This document shows, one piece after another, positions 26,353 through 35,439 of a DNA stretch of 64,000 bases. Position numbers and translations under genes: made by a program. This DNA comes from Tritrichomonas musculus. Lineage: Eukaryota; Parabasalia; Tritrichomonadida; Tritrichomonadidae. Where the stretch lies: assembly GCA_039105265.1 (NCBI GenBank), contig JAPFFF010000042.1, positions 124,001-188,000 of the forward strand. Direction: 5' to 3'. Positions within the stretch are counted from its first letter, which is position 1, and each line of letters begins with the position of its first letter. A model generated the notes under the pieces. The model saw nothing but the letters and a program-made list of their open reading frames with translations, was not told where the DNA came from and made no database searches.

Positions 26353-28035
26353 ATGCTCAACAAGGAACAATATATGAGAACCTCAGCTGAGGTTTGTACC
26401 CAAATTGCATCCTATTTTGATGTTGTCGATAATTGCATTTCACTTAGTGATACAAATAAGGCATACTCATTAAATCCACAAACTTCGTATTCACCATCAC
26501 CACCAATTAAGAGTGGTTCATATACAACATGTATTATCTCGCCCAATACACATAATACAGCAGATATATATAATGGCTTTATTCGAGCAGATATGAAAGT
26601 GATGATAAAAATAGACAAGCCAATTCTAAGTGATTTAGAAAATGTCAGTGGTTATAATTTTGGTAAGGTATGGTTTGGTTTTAAGGATGCTCGAGATGCT
26701 GTTGAGAAGTATGAAATTGTAGCTAATGGTATGACGCTTTATACCCAGAACTTTGGATGTGAAGAATCCTTTTTAACTGCATGTTGTGCAAATGAAGTTA
26801 CTAAAAGAGCTGATATATATAGTAAAGCAAGACATAAGGATATTTGGAATGATACTCATGGAAGGAGATGTGGTTTTGTTGCAAATCTTAACAAAGATGT
26901 GACTTCCGTCACTGAAACAATAAGATTAAAGATTGATTTACGACGATTCCTACCATTATCTAATATCAAGTACTTGCCAGCATTTGCAGGTAAAATCGAA
27001 TTACGTCTATACTTTTCAACAGCTGGTATGGTATATTGTCCAGTTGGTTTTGAAAAGAGCTTGGTTGCTAATCCACATATAATGAAAGACTTCAATGTTG
27101 ATGAAATTACCAATGAATTTCGACCTATTGGAGAACCAATATGGATGTGGACAAGTACCGAAAAAATAGCAATGGATAAGATTAATCACCCCAACAATCT
27201 TCCACCTGTTGGTGAAAATCATGGAGGAGCATATGAAATTACAGGAGCTGACAAGACTAAGGAAAGAGTTGACCGAACTATTTACAGTGATTGGAGAACT
27301 TGGAGTGTTGTTGATTATTCCATTGAAGAATGCGCGAGTATTATACCTTGTTTTGGTATTCATGAATCTGTATATACAGCACTTGTTCAAAGATATGCTA
27401 ACCCACAACATCCACTTACATTCCCAACACAGATTATGTCATTTTACACTTGTACAAGACCTCTTAATAATGAACAAGATAAAGCAACTATTACTATTAC
27501 ACCTAATTTTGTAGATAGTATGTTTTGCTTATTCCCACTCAAGCATACGCATAAGACATACTTCAAGAATCCTATGTTTGAAGCATTTCATATGAATTGT
27601 GGTAATTACAACAATATTCCTGCTAAAGCATTTGGTACTAATGGTAAGTATCCAGAGTTCCTCGAATATTGCCAGAATGCAATGAACATGAATGGAGAGC
27701 AAAATGGATTTAACAAAGAGGTTATAGCAAGTCTAGCTAATGAGTATCAATATAATGAAAATACAACAGGTTATTATCCAAATGATAGGTCCTCATTCTT
27801 CATAGGTCTTCCAACTGAAACGGATGGAACATATCAACAAGGTCTTTCAAGTCTTGCACCTATTAACTTCGAACTGATATGTAGTCAAAAGGCAGATAAT
27901 CCATTTAGAAAGGAAGTTGATACGCCTCCATTATTATGCTTATTAACAGATATATCAATTAGTATTTTGATTAGACCAAATGGTATGCCACCATCAGTAC
28001 GTATTGGTCCTTATGATTTAACAACCCCTGAATAA
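26353..28035 (+). CDS. Major capsid protein, double jelly-roll type (probable), B lineage
   Basis: 560 residues from ATG 26353. A beta-rich pattern with NGFIRADMKVMIKIDKPILS, NFGKVWFGFKDARDAVEKYE and EIVANGMTLYTQNFG near the start, LRLKIDLRRFLP-like strands in the middle (IRLKIDLRRFLPLSNIKYLP), and LCLLTDISISILIRP near the end. Length and position after the small virion-type proteins match the capsid genes of A and D, but direct sequence likeness is low. The assignment rests on context and on the GFKDA..F / GFKNA..F match with the A and D proteins. Confidence 0.75.
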   Translation: MLNKEQYMRTSAEVCTQIASYFDVVDNCISLSDTNKAYSLNPQTSYSPSPPIKSGSYTTCIISPNTHNTADIYNGFIRADMKVMIKIDKPILSDLENVSGYNFGKVWFGFKDARDAVEKYEIVANGMTLYTQNFGCEESFLTACCANEVTKRADIYSKARHKDIWNDTHGRRCGFVANLNKDVTSVTETIRLKIDLRRFLPLSNIKYLPAFAGKIELRLYFSTAGMVYCPVGFEKSLVANPHIMKDFNVDEITNEFRPIGEPIWMWTSTEKIAMDKINHPNNLPPVGENHGGAYEITGADKTKERVDRTIYSDWRTWSVVDYSIEECASIIPCFGIHESVYTALVQRYANPQHPLTFPTQIMSFYTCTRPLNNEQDKATITITPNFVDSMFCLFPLKHTHKTYFKNPMFEAFHMNCGNYNNIPAKAFGTNGKYPEFLEYCQNAMNMNGEQNGFNKEVIASLANEYQYNENTTGYYPNDRSSFFIGLPTETDGTYQQGLSSLAPINFELICSQKADNPFRKEVDTPPLLCLLTDISISILIRPNGMPPSVRIGPYDLTTPE

Positions 28036-28050
28036 ACATAAAGAAGGATA

Positions 28051-28069
28051 TTTTATTTTTTTGTAAATG
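28051..28069 (+). promoter_or_regulatory. TTTTATTTTTTTGTAAATG start motif
   Basis: T-rich core and TAAATG directly before the 144-residue gene, within a 31-base gap. Confidence 0.5.
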
Positions 28070-28501
28070 TCGAATGATTATAGAAGCCCACATGCTGAGA
28101 TTGTTGGAAGAGAAGGTATGATGTTTAATGAAGCTACCATGAAAAATAAAGACATAGAATTCCAACATTTTGGTGTATTCAGCAATACTAATACATATTC
28201 AGTCACATTCAATCCTTTTATTAATCGACCACCTACTCAGATTATTGAACATGATGAGCCTGTTAGATTCCCAGATACTCGAGAACATATAACGAAACCT
28301 CTACATGAACCTCCTGTTAGCATAACTGATGGTGGATTTTATAGACATATTGGTCAACATGATAAACCAGTACCTCTACTACCAAAATATCTTAAGAAGC
28401 CTGAACCACCTGCTATGCAAGGTAGAGCAAGAGAATATAATAAACAAGATATTAGATATGGACCTACACAACATGTTATTACTCAAAACAATATCTATTA
28501 A
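28067..28501 (+). CDS. Hypothetical Pro/His-rich protein
   Basis: 144 residues, extended and Pro-rich, with no helix-rich or membrane region (RFPDTREHITKPLHEPPVSI, GGFYRHIGQHDKPVPLLPKY). It ends with YGPTQHVITQNNIY. It follows the major capsid gene and precedes the DVGC-type gene, so it may be a capsid cement or minor structural component. No homologue or family is recognised. Confidence 0.55.
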   Translation: MSNDYRSPHAEIVGREGMMFNEATMKNKDIEFQHFGVFSNTNTYSVTFNPFINRPPTQIIEHDEPVRFPDTREHITKPLHEPPVSITDGGFYRHIGQHDKPVPLLPKYLKKPEPPAMQGRAREYNKQDIRYGPTQHVITQNNIY

Positions 28502-28521
28502 AAGTTTTTTTTCAAACTTAA

Positions 28522-29046
28522 ATGATTAAGAAGAGAAGTACAACTAATGGTGTACAAGCAAATGTATCTTTAGAACCATCAGCAGCTGCATCATCTACAT
28601 CGAACATCAACAACAACATTATTATTAATAAGAGAGATGATGGCAAGGAAGACATTGTTATTACAAGAGACATTGGAGTGCAAACTGAACCTGTTGAAGT
28701 TGAACCAGATGTACGTAATGTTATACTTGAAGCATATGCACAAATACTACTTAATCAAGACAAAGCACTACTAGCTAACATTATATCAAAGAAATGCATC
28801 ATAGTACCTATTGAATCTCTTAGCAACATCATCAAAGCAATACTACATGTTAGTGAGGTTGAAGTACAACTTAATGAAGATGTTGGATGTTGTGCAGCAA
28901 AGAGTAGTCCAATAAGAAAAATAGATGCTATTAAGATTATTAAAGATAATGGAGAGGTAGTCATTGATTTGAAACAAGTATATAATAAAGAATATAATGA
29001 ACTTGTTAATAATTATCATGTATGTTTAAAATATTGTATAGTATAA
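28522..29046 (+). CDS. DVGC-motif conserved protein with GVQTE motif
   Basis: 174 residues from ATG 28522 (TTAAATG context). A disordered Ser/Asn N-terminus leads to TRDIGVQTEPVEVEPD, an LC8-type motif, and then a domain with RNVILEAYAQILLNQDKALL, LNEDVGCCAAKSSPIRK and YNELVNNYHVCLKYCIV. The domain order and the DVGC signature match the proteins at 12654 and 49081. Its function is unknown; conservation across both toolkits suggests a core role. Confidence 0.7.
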   Translation: MIKKRSTTNGVQANVSLEPSAAASSTSNINNNIIINKRDDGKEDIVITRDIGVQTEPVEVEPDVRNVILEAYAQILLNQDKALLANIISKKCIIVPIESLSNIIKAILHVSEVEVQLNEDVGCCAAKSSPIRKIDAIKIIKDNGEVVIDLKQVYNKEYNELVNNYHVCLKYCIV

Positions 29047-29073
29047 AAAATTAGAAGTAGTTATTTTTTACTC

Positions 29074-29436
29074 TTACTCCTTATCTTTTGGTGATGAAGC
29101 TTCTTGTTCATCATCTTCTTGTGTCTCTTGCGAGTCAGACACTATTGGCACTTGAAAGCCAAGAGGTTTTGGTTTTGGAGATTGTGGATTCTTTTTGATA
29201 TAAACCTCACAGGTAGTGAGATTCATTTGAGTAAGTGCACCAGCAATCTTGTTCAAGTTGGTTTGTATCAAAGGGTCATAGTTGATGCAGACACTAGATG
29301 GTGTAGAGTTTGTTATTTTTTGGTTGAACAGGAATACAACCTCTTTAACAGCATTGGTGATTTCAGCATTAGCACTTTTTATATCATTCTTTTGCTGTTT
29401 TTGGTATTCTTTGAAGTCTTTTGCGGTAGACGACAT
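29074..29436 (-). CDS. Hypothetical small acidic-tailed protein
   Basis: About 120 residues from ATG 29436 (MSSTAKDFKEYQKQQKNDIK), chosen as the first ATG after the AT-rich start region. The N-terminal half is helical (ANAEITNAVKEVVFLFNQKI); the C-terminal half is Pro-rich and ends in an acidic tail (DSQETQEDDEQEASSPKDKE). It diverges from the bZIP-like gene at 29494 with under 60 bases between starts. Not recognised. Confidence 0.55.
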   Translation of the reverse strand: MSSTAKDFKEYQKQQKNDIKSANAEITNAVKEVVFLFNQKITNSTPSSVCINYDPLIQTNLNKIAGALTQMNLTTCEVYIKKNPQSPKPKPLGFQVPIVSDSQETQEDDEQEASSPKDKE

Positions 29437-29493
29437 TTTAAAAAATGAAGTGATTTTGAAAAAATAATTCAATTTTTTATCTCCAATGAAATC

Positions 29494-29754
29494 ATGAGCC
29501 AAAATTTAGATTTAGGTGAGTTCAAAGAAACAGCCATTATCAAAAAACTCAAGAAGTCGAAAAGCAAAGAGAATCTTCAGAGTGTCGAAAAAAGAGGAAG
29601 GAAACCAAAATATGCAACAGTTGAAGAAAGAAATGAAGCACGTAAGAAACAACAAAAGGCATATCGTGAAAGAAAGAAAAAAGAAGTACAAAGTATGAAG
29701 GAAAAAATAAAAGAATATGAAAATAAAGAGGTATCACATGAAAAAGGTAAATGA
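29494..29754 (+). CDS. AT-hook/bZIP-like basic protein
   Basis: 86 residues. A KRGRKPKY stretch near residues 33-40 is a typical AT-hook, and it is followed by a long basic helix, RNEARKKQQKAYRERKKKEV then QSMKEKIKEYENKE, which resembles a bZIP basic region with a very short zipper. It could bind the AT-rich start regions of the element as a transcription factor or act as a chromatin-like DNA binder. The resemblance is by motif only, and the composition is lysine-rich, so chance similarity is possible. Confidence 0.55.
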   Translation: MSQNLDLGEFKETAIIKKLKKSKSKENLQSVEKRGRKPKYATVEERNEARKKQQKAYRERKKKEVQSMKEKIKEYENKEVSHEKGK

Positions 29755-29850
29755 GGAAAAAGGTTATGAGGAAAAAGGTAGCTTATGAGGAAAAAGGTAG
29801 CTTATGAGGAAAAAGGTAGCTTATGAGGAAAAAGGTAGCTTATGAGGAAA
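29755..29850. repeat. Tandem repeat, 20-bp class
   Basis: The unit GAGGAAAAAGGTAGCTTAT is repeated about four to five times just after the bZIP-like gene stop, the first copy being shorter. Confidence 0.85.
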
Positions 29851-30092
29851 AAGTAGAAAAAAAACAAGTATCGAAAAAAAACAAGTACCTCGAAAAAAAA
29901 ACAAGTAAAAAAAACAAGTACCTCGAAAAAAAACAAGTACCTAAAAAAAAAAACAAGTACCTCGTAAAAAAAACAAGTACCTCGAAAAAAAAAACAAGTA
30001 CCTCGAAAAAAAACAAGTAAAAAAAACAAGTACCTCGAAAAAAAACAAGTACCTAAAAAAAAAAACCTCGAAAAAAAAAAACAAGTAGTTAA
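29851..30092. repeat. Minisatellite of AAAAAACAAGTACCTCG units
   Basis: About a dozen units of 17-18 bp, varying in A-run length and sometimes shortened to AAAAAACAAGTA. The ACAAGTA stretch recalls the ACAAGTAGTGGGG part of the right terminal repeat of element B. Low-complexity reading frames across it on both strands are not counted as genes. Confidence 0.85.
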
Positions 30093-30103
30093 AAAATTTT
30101 TAG

Positions 30104-30529
30104 TTATTCATTTTTCTTGTAGTACATTGTGATGAACTTCTTGTTTCTTTTCACTTTCTTATGTGTAAAGTGTCTCTTTGTTCCATCGAGATGCCCGAAA
30201 CCAAGTCGAGTAATAGATAGTTCATGACCAAAGAACATGTTGTACAAGTTAACAATGTCTCTTGCAGGATAACAATCTTTTTCGAGGCTGTCAAACCATT
30301 CATCATACCTCTTTTTTTGTTTTGCTCGAAGTCGATGTGCATCATTTTCAAGAGCATGAGCATAATTTTCACACATCGTTCTTAAATTTGATGTATCATC
30401 TTCAACTTTTAGTTGAGATATTTTTTTCGACATGTTTATATTTATTTTGTAGTCGAATGAATCACAACCTTTAGGAGGTGTTTGTTTTTGTAAAATATCT
30501 TCTATTTTATCTTCTTCTTCATTCATCAT
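30104..30529 (-). CDS. Hypothetical basic protein
   Basis: 141 residues from the ATG pair at 30529; a later ATG near residue 33 (MSKKISQLKVEDD) is an alternative. A helical middle (MCENYAHALENDAHRLRAKQ, KKRYDEWFDSLEK) leads to LYNMFFGHELSITRLGFGHL and a lysine/arginine-rich end. The last part could be a small DNA-binding helix-turn-helix, since GHELSITRLG fits a recognition helix, but this is weak. It lies between the minisatellite and the coiled-coil gene. Confidence 0.5.
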   Translation of the reverse strand: MMNEEEDKIEDILQKQTPPKGCDSFDYKININMSKKISQLKVEDDTSNLRTMCENYAHALENDAHRLRAKQKKRYDEWFDSLEKDCYPARDIVNLYNMFFGHELSITRLGFGHLDGTKRHFTHKKVKRNKKFITMYYKKNE

Positions 30530-30721
30530 TAATAAAATAATAGTGATATTAATAAATATATTTTTTTAAAATTTCAATATATTTTATTTTTTTTTAATTC
30601 AATTTTTGAATTTTTATAGTGTATTTAACTTTTTCAAAGAAAAATATCCACCTTCGAGTTTTTCTACGAAATTTAAAATTTAGTGATATCAACAAGAAAA
30701 TTAATCATTTTTATACTTGTA
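30530..30721. other. AT-rich divergent promoter region
   Basis: About 190 bases of T- and A-rich DNA between two divergent genes. It contains several TATTTTTTT-type runs and no ORF. It is the longest inter-start gap in element B apart from the repeat arrays. Confidence 0.4.
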
Positions 30722-32098
30722 ATGTCCTTCCAGTATAGCTCAGATAGCGATGTTAGTCTATTTGACTCGATCGAGCAATTGGGTCAACAAGCTCCACCAT
30801 CAGATCCGCCATCAGCTCCACCCGCAGACGATTGGTTCAAGAACATGACCCCAGAACAACTCGAATCAATGAAGCAGTACATCATGAAGCAGCAAGAAGA
30901 AGCAGCTAGATTAAAGAAGCAGCAAGAAGAAGATGAAGCAAGAAGGAAGAAGAAGCAGCAACAAGAAGAAGAAGAAAGGAAGAAGCAGCAACAAGAAGAA
31001 GAAGAAGAAAGGAAGAAGCAGCAACAAGAAGAAGAAGCAGCAACAAGAAGGAAGAAGCAGCAACAAGAAGAAGAAGAAGCATTAGCAAGATTGAAGCAAG
31101 AAGACGATGCAAGAAGGAAGAAGCAGCAGTACGTGCCATTTTCGAGTAAAGTATTTCCACCACCTCGATATCATCCACTCCTTCCTCCTACACCAAATAC
31201 ATTACCAAAAATACCACCACCACCTCCAAGACTTGGTCCTATATCCAGACCATCTGGATTTACAGAACCGCAGAAGACAAGTACCAATCCGAAGGAAGAA
31301 ACAAAAATCGAAGATGTTGTTGAAGAACCATCACCAGCTCGCAAAGAACCATACAAGCCACCGAAAAGTGTTCATGATATGAAATCCAATAGTGATTATA
31401 AGGAGGATAATGTTCGTCCATTCGACTTTCGAGAGGAAATGGAACGATTAATAGAAGAAAATGAAAACTTGAAAGACCGATTAACGAAGTTGGAGGAGAA
31501 AATGACTGGTGTAGAATTTCACATTGAAGACATAAATCACAATGCTGAAGAACTCAGGAAAGACATTGATGATAACGACGAATACGCACTCGAGCTGATG
31601 AAATTGGAACTTACTCCAAAAAAGGTGGCGAAGTACATTAACAAAATTCACGACCTCAAGAAGGACGTGGCGAATCTCAAAAATGCTCAACAAGCTGGTC
31701 CTCCAACAACTGATTCATTTGCAGAGAAGTATGTAAGAACTCAATTGATGGACAACGAACTAGACCATCTTCGATACATGTTTGACACCATTCCCCAGAC
31801 TTCTACAGCTGAACAAACATCATTGTTCAAGACATATGGATGGAAGTTGTCCAATTGCATTTATCATCTTCGACCATACTTATCACCAGAAGAGAAAGAG
31901 AAGTTGGACAATTCATGCGACTTCGTTAAAAAAGACAGGAGGCAATCACCGAAACAAGTGATGAAGAACATCAAAACCTTCAATGAAGGTATGATAAAGA
32001 ACCAATATCAACAAAAATCTGATATGAAGTCGAAAGGAAATGAATTCCAATATAATTTTCCACATCTAGATGATGATGATAATGGATATCCTCAATAA
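30722..32098 (+). CDS. Coiled-coil, Gln/Glu/Lys-rich structural or terminal-protein candidate
   Basis: About 458 residues from ATG 30722 (MSFQYSSDSDVSLFDSIEQL). The N-terminal third is a long run of KKQQQEEEE-type repeats, built on AAGCAGCAACAAGAAGAAG codons, that must form a charged helix. A Pro-rich linker follows, then a coiled coil (EENENLKDRLTKLEEKMTGV) and a helical C-terminal domain with HLRYMFDTIPQTS and LSNCIYHLRPYLSPEEKEKL. It lies immediately upstream of polymerase B. That place and the helical domain would suit a protein-priming partner or a core protein, but no motif proves it. Confidence 0.6.
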   Translation: MSFQYSSDSDVSLFDSIEQLGQQAPPSDPPSAPPADDWFKNMTPEQLESMKQYIMKQQEEAARLKKQQEEDEARRKKKQQQEEEERKKQQQEEEEERKKQQQEEEAATRRKKQQQEEEEALARLKQEDDARRKKQQYVPFSSKVFPPPRYHPLLPPTPNTLPKIPPPPPRLGPISRPSGFTEPQKTSTNPKEETKIEDVVEEPSPARKEPYKPPKSVHDMKSNSDYKEDNVRPFDFREEMERLIEENENLKDRLTKLEEKMTGVEFHIEDINHNAEELRKDIDDNDEYALELMKLELTPKKVAKYINKIHDLKKDVANLKNAQQAGPPTTDSFAEKYVRTQLMDNELDHLRYMFDTIPQTSTAEQTSLFKTYGWKLSNCIYHLRPYLSPEEKEKLDNSCDFVKKDRRQSPKQVMKNIKTFNEGMIKNQYQQKSDMKSKGNEFQYNFPHLDDDDNGYPQ

Positions 32099-32166
32099 AC
32101 AATTAATTTTTTAACTTTTTTCTTTTGTTTTTATTTTTATCGTTTCACTTTTATTTTGTGTTAAAC

Positions 32167-35100
32167 ATGAACAAGGACATTGAAGATGATTTTTTAGATG
32201 CTATTGGAGATGTCTATGCTGATACCAAATCACAGTTTCGTCGTGAATATAATCGACGTGCTAAACAATATAAAAAGAACGACAAGTTTAAAGAAGAAAT
32301 GAGGAAGCTCATGATTCCAGCAGGACAAGGTATTGGTTTTGCAACAGACATCAACCAAGATGAAGATAAGAGGTATGCGTTTACTGAAACACTTAGACAG
32401 ATTTATAAAATGAAACATGTTGGAAGACCTATTGTAAAAGCAATAGCACTTGATGGAACTCACAAGTACTTCACACTCAGTGATAAGCACAACATCGAAA
32501 GTACACTCGGACATATAACAGGAGAACTTGATTTAAGTGAAGACCAATCAGATACAAATCCATACATCTCAAACATGTTCATTCCTGTTCGATATGAGGT
32601 ACAATTTATTGACATGAATAAAACAAATGATGGTGTTCATTTTCGAACCAAGATGCAAGATATGGATACTCATGAAATCTATGATGATGAAGTCGAAATT
32701 GATGAAGACTATCGAAATACACCAGAAGGAAGTTTTTTTCCATACATCAATCGTTCTCCAATAGACCTATCAGCATATCAAATCTTTCATGAAGTAAGGA
32801 AAGAGAACTACAGAGATAATTGTTTTGTATATGCTTGTATACAATCAGGTGTGTTCACTGATGATGAAATAGATGACCTACGATTTTTTGTTCAAACAAG
32901 AACCATACCTAATAACAAGATAATTGATGTTGCTCAAAAGTTCAAGTGCAATTTTAGCATCATTAGAGTTGTTGAACAACCTGATAAATACAAGTATGAA
33001 ACAAGAATCAACACCAGAAAGAAAAAATGGTCTGTTGATTTTAAAAGAGAAGTTAAACTGATATTGTTCAAAGACCATTATATGCTCAACAGGAAAATAC
33101 CTTGTACATTATTCTACCTTCAACACTATGAAGAACTTGATAAAACATTTGCACATATTCCTTTTGAAAAAAGATGTAAGATATATAAATTACGAAATGA
33201 AAAAAGTATAAAAGAATATAATTATGAAGGAATCAAACCAATAACCTTTTTCCAAAAGATGTTTGAACTACATCTATTCGAAGAAATAAAAGCATGTGAA
33301 TTGGATATCATCAACACAACTGAATATGACCATGTGAAAGATTATACAAGTCTCGAATATAATGCAGAACAATGTACAAGACTCATTGATAATAACAAGA
33401 AGAAACAAAATACATGGTCAAGGATTTATTATAGCGACTTCGAAACAAACTCTACAGTCAGTCCACATATACCATATCTCAATTGTACTATCTTTCGAGA
33501 TGGTGCCAACATACATAAAATATCTATTCAAGGTGAAGATTGTGGACAGAAGCTCTTGAATTATTTATGGAGTGGTTCATTAACATATTTTCACAACCTC
33601 AAGTATGATGCATGCTTTTTCATTAACACACCTGGATGGGATACACAGATAACAGAACGAAGTGGTACTGTACTTCAAATCATCATGACATTATTCGAAG
33701 AAGGTACAAGGAAAGTCAAAAAAAGATTAACATTCAGGAACTCATACAGTATAATACCACAAGCATTAAGTAAATTTGCTACAATGTTCAACCTCAATGT
33801 TCACAAGGAAGTCATGGCATATAAGCTATATACACAAGAGAACATACAAAGAAGAATTGTTGATGCTACTGAGTTCCAACAGCAATACATCGATGAAAAC
33901 CAAGACAAGTTATCGAAAGAACAACTTGATGCAAACTGCAAGCAGATTATCGAAAATGCAAAAATAGCAAATTGTTATAATGATGGCAAAATCGACATCA
34001 TTAAATATGCCATCTTCTATTGTTTCAAGGATTGTATTGTTTTGATGAAGGGAATGGAAAAATTTAATAGAGACCTCGGAGAAGTCTTTAAAGAAACAAA
34101 GACAGATATGTATGGTGTTCATGATTTTATATCTATCAGTGCTATTGGATATTGCTTTGCAAAAAAATATGGTTGTTTTGATGGATGTTATGAATTATCA
34201 GGTAAGTGTCAAGACTTCATTCAACGATGTGTTTCAGGTGGACGAACAATGACAGCAGGTAATGAAAAGCAATACATCGAAGGAAGGATACAAGACTTTG
34301 ATGCAGTTAGCTTATATCCATCTGCAATGTATGTCATGGATGGTATACCAAAAGGAAGACCTAAAGTAATACCACAAGGTACTACCCATGAACAACTTAT
34401 GCAATATGATACATTCTTTATCGAAGTCAACATCAAGAAACTCGAATGTAAATCAAAAGAGCCATATAAATTTGGACAAGTATTTACAAGGAATGAAACA
34501 GGTAGTAAAATATTCGGCAATTTCCTTGTTGACCATTATTATATCGATAAAGTAGGTCTTATGGACTTGTTCGAATTTTATGATGTTGAATATGAGTTAA
34601 TACGTGGCTATTACTTTGATGAAGGATTTAACAAGAAAATCAATGAGTTCATTGAGAAGCTCTTTAATCTCAGGGCAAGTTATAAAAAGCAAAAGAACCC
34701 TCTTGAACAAACAATAAAGCTCCTCCTCAACTCCATATATGGCAAGTCAATATTAAAAGCAACTAAGACTGAAACAAAGACAGTACCAAAAAGCCAACTA
34801 TACAAGTATCTCTGGCGGAACTACAACTTTGTCAAGGAGGTTGTTGAAGATGTTAATATTGATAAGTGCTATGTCAAGAAGTTGAAACCAATTAATGACC
34901 ATTTCAACCTACCTCAATTTGGTGCAAGCGTTCTCTCTTGGAGTAAGCACTTAATGAACAGGGTTATGGCTACAGCTGAGCAAGCAGGTATACCTATCTA
35001 CTACCAAGACACAGATTCTTGTCACGTTATGGAAAAAGATGTACCAAGGATAGCTGACTTATTCCAGTTCAAGTATCATCAACCTCTTATTGGTAAAAAT

Positions 35101-35439
35101 ATGTGTCAGTTCCATAACGACTTCGATGAGTTCGAAGGTAGTCAAGGGGAAATACACTCAAGAAAACTCATTGCACTTGGTAAAAAGAGCTACCTCGATA
35201 TCTTGGTTGATGAACAAGGAAATGAAGGATACCATATTAGACTTAAAGGAATTCCAAAACAAGTTATTCTCAACAAGTGCAAAAGGATGGGTATCTCAGT
35301 TGAAGAACTTTTTGAAAGGATGTACAAAGGAGAAAGCATGACATTTGATTTGTTGGATGGTTCGAATGCATTCAGGAAGTCAAAGACATTTCAACAAACC
35401 AACTTACCTAAATTTGCACGTACTCTTAGGTTTACGTAG
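32167..35439 (+). CDS. polB: Protein-primed DNA polymerase B with OTU-like N-terminal domain
   Basis: About 1090 residues from ATG 32167. The exonuclease region begins with YYSDFETN near 420, then YFHNLKYDACFF and YCFKDCIVL. Polymerase motif A is DFDAVSLYPSAM near 708, motif B LLLNSIYGKS near 852 and motif C YYQDTDSCHV near 945. This is the family B, protein-primed type that replicates linear Polinton DNA. Ahead of it, residues about 200-310 hold YRDNCFVYACIQSG and LFKDHYMLN, which resembles the Asp-x-x-Cys and His-Tyr parts of OTU cysteine proteases. The element D polymerase has the same layout. Confidence 0.92.
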   Translation: MNKDIEDDFLDAIGDVYADTKSQFRREYNRRAKQYKKNDKFKEEMRKLMIPAGQGIGFATDINQDEDKRYAFTETLRQIYKMKHVGRPIVKAIALDGTHKYFTLSDKHNIESTLGHITGELDLSEDQSDTNPYISNMFIPVRYEVQFIDMNKTNDGVHFRTKMQDMDTHEIYDDEVEIDEDYRNTPEGSFFPYINRSPIDLSAYQIFHEVRKENYRDNCFVYACIQSGVFTDDEIDDLRFFVQTRTIPNNKIIDVAQKFKCNFSIIRVVEQPDKYKYETRINTRKKKWSVDFKREVKLILFKDHYMLNRKIPCTLFYLQHYEELDKTFAHIPFEKRCKIYKLRNEKSIKEYNYEGIKPITFFQKMFELHLFEEIKACELDIINTTEYDHVKDYTSLEYNAEQCTRLIDNNKKKQNTWSRIYYSDFETNSTVSPHIPYLNCTIFRDGANIHKISIQGEDCGQKLLNYLWSGSLTYFHNLKYDACFFINTPGWDTQITERSGTVLQIIMTLFEEGTRKVKKRLTFRNSYSIIPQALSKFATMFNLNVHKEVMAYKLYTQENIQRRIVDATEFQQQYIDENQDKLSKEQLDANCKQIIENAKIANCYNDGKIDIIKYAIFYCFKDCIVLMKGMEKFNRDLGEVFKETKTDMYGVHDFISISAIGYCFAKKYGCFDGCYELSGKCQDFIQRCVSGGRTMTAGNEKQYIEGRIQDFDAVSLYPSAMYVMDGIPKGRPKVIPQGTTHEQLMQYDTFFIEVNIKKLECKSKEPYKFGQVFTRNETGSKIFGNFLVDHYYIDKVGLMDLFEFYDVEYELIRGYYFDEGFNKKINEFIEKLFNLRASYKKQKNPLEQTIKLLLNSIYGKSILKATKTETKTVPKSQLYKYLWRNYNFVKEVVEDVNIDKCYVKKLKPINDHFNLPQFGASVLSWSKHLMNRVMATAEQAGIPIYYQDTDSCHVMEKDVPRIADLFQFKYHQPLIGKNMCQFHNDFDEFEGSQGEIHSRKLIALGKKSYLDILVDEQGNEGYHIRLKGIPKQVILNKCKRMGISVEELFERMYKGESMTFDLLDGSNAFRKSKTFQQTNLPKFARTLRFT

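Noticed and set aside
29755-30092. Open frames on both strands across the Lys- and Phe-rich minisatellite
   Set aside because: They are low-complexity translations of tandem repeats with no conserved start context and no relative in other elements.
30906-31178. Leucine/serine-rich minus-strand frame that looks like membrane segments
   Set aside because: It is the shadow of the AAG/GAA/CAG codon repeats of the coiled-coil gene.
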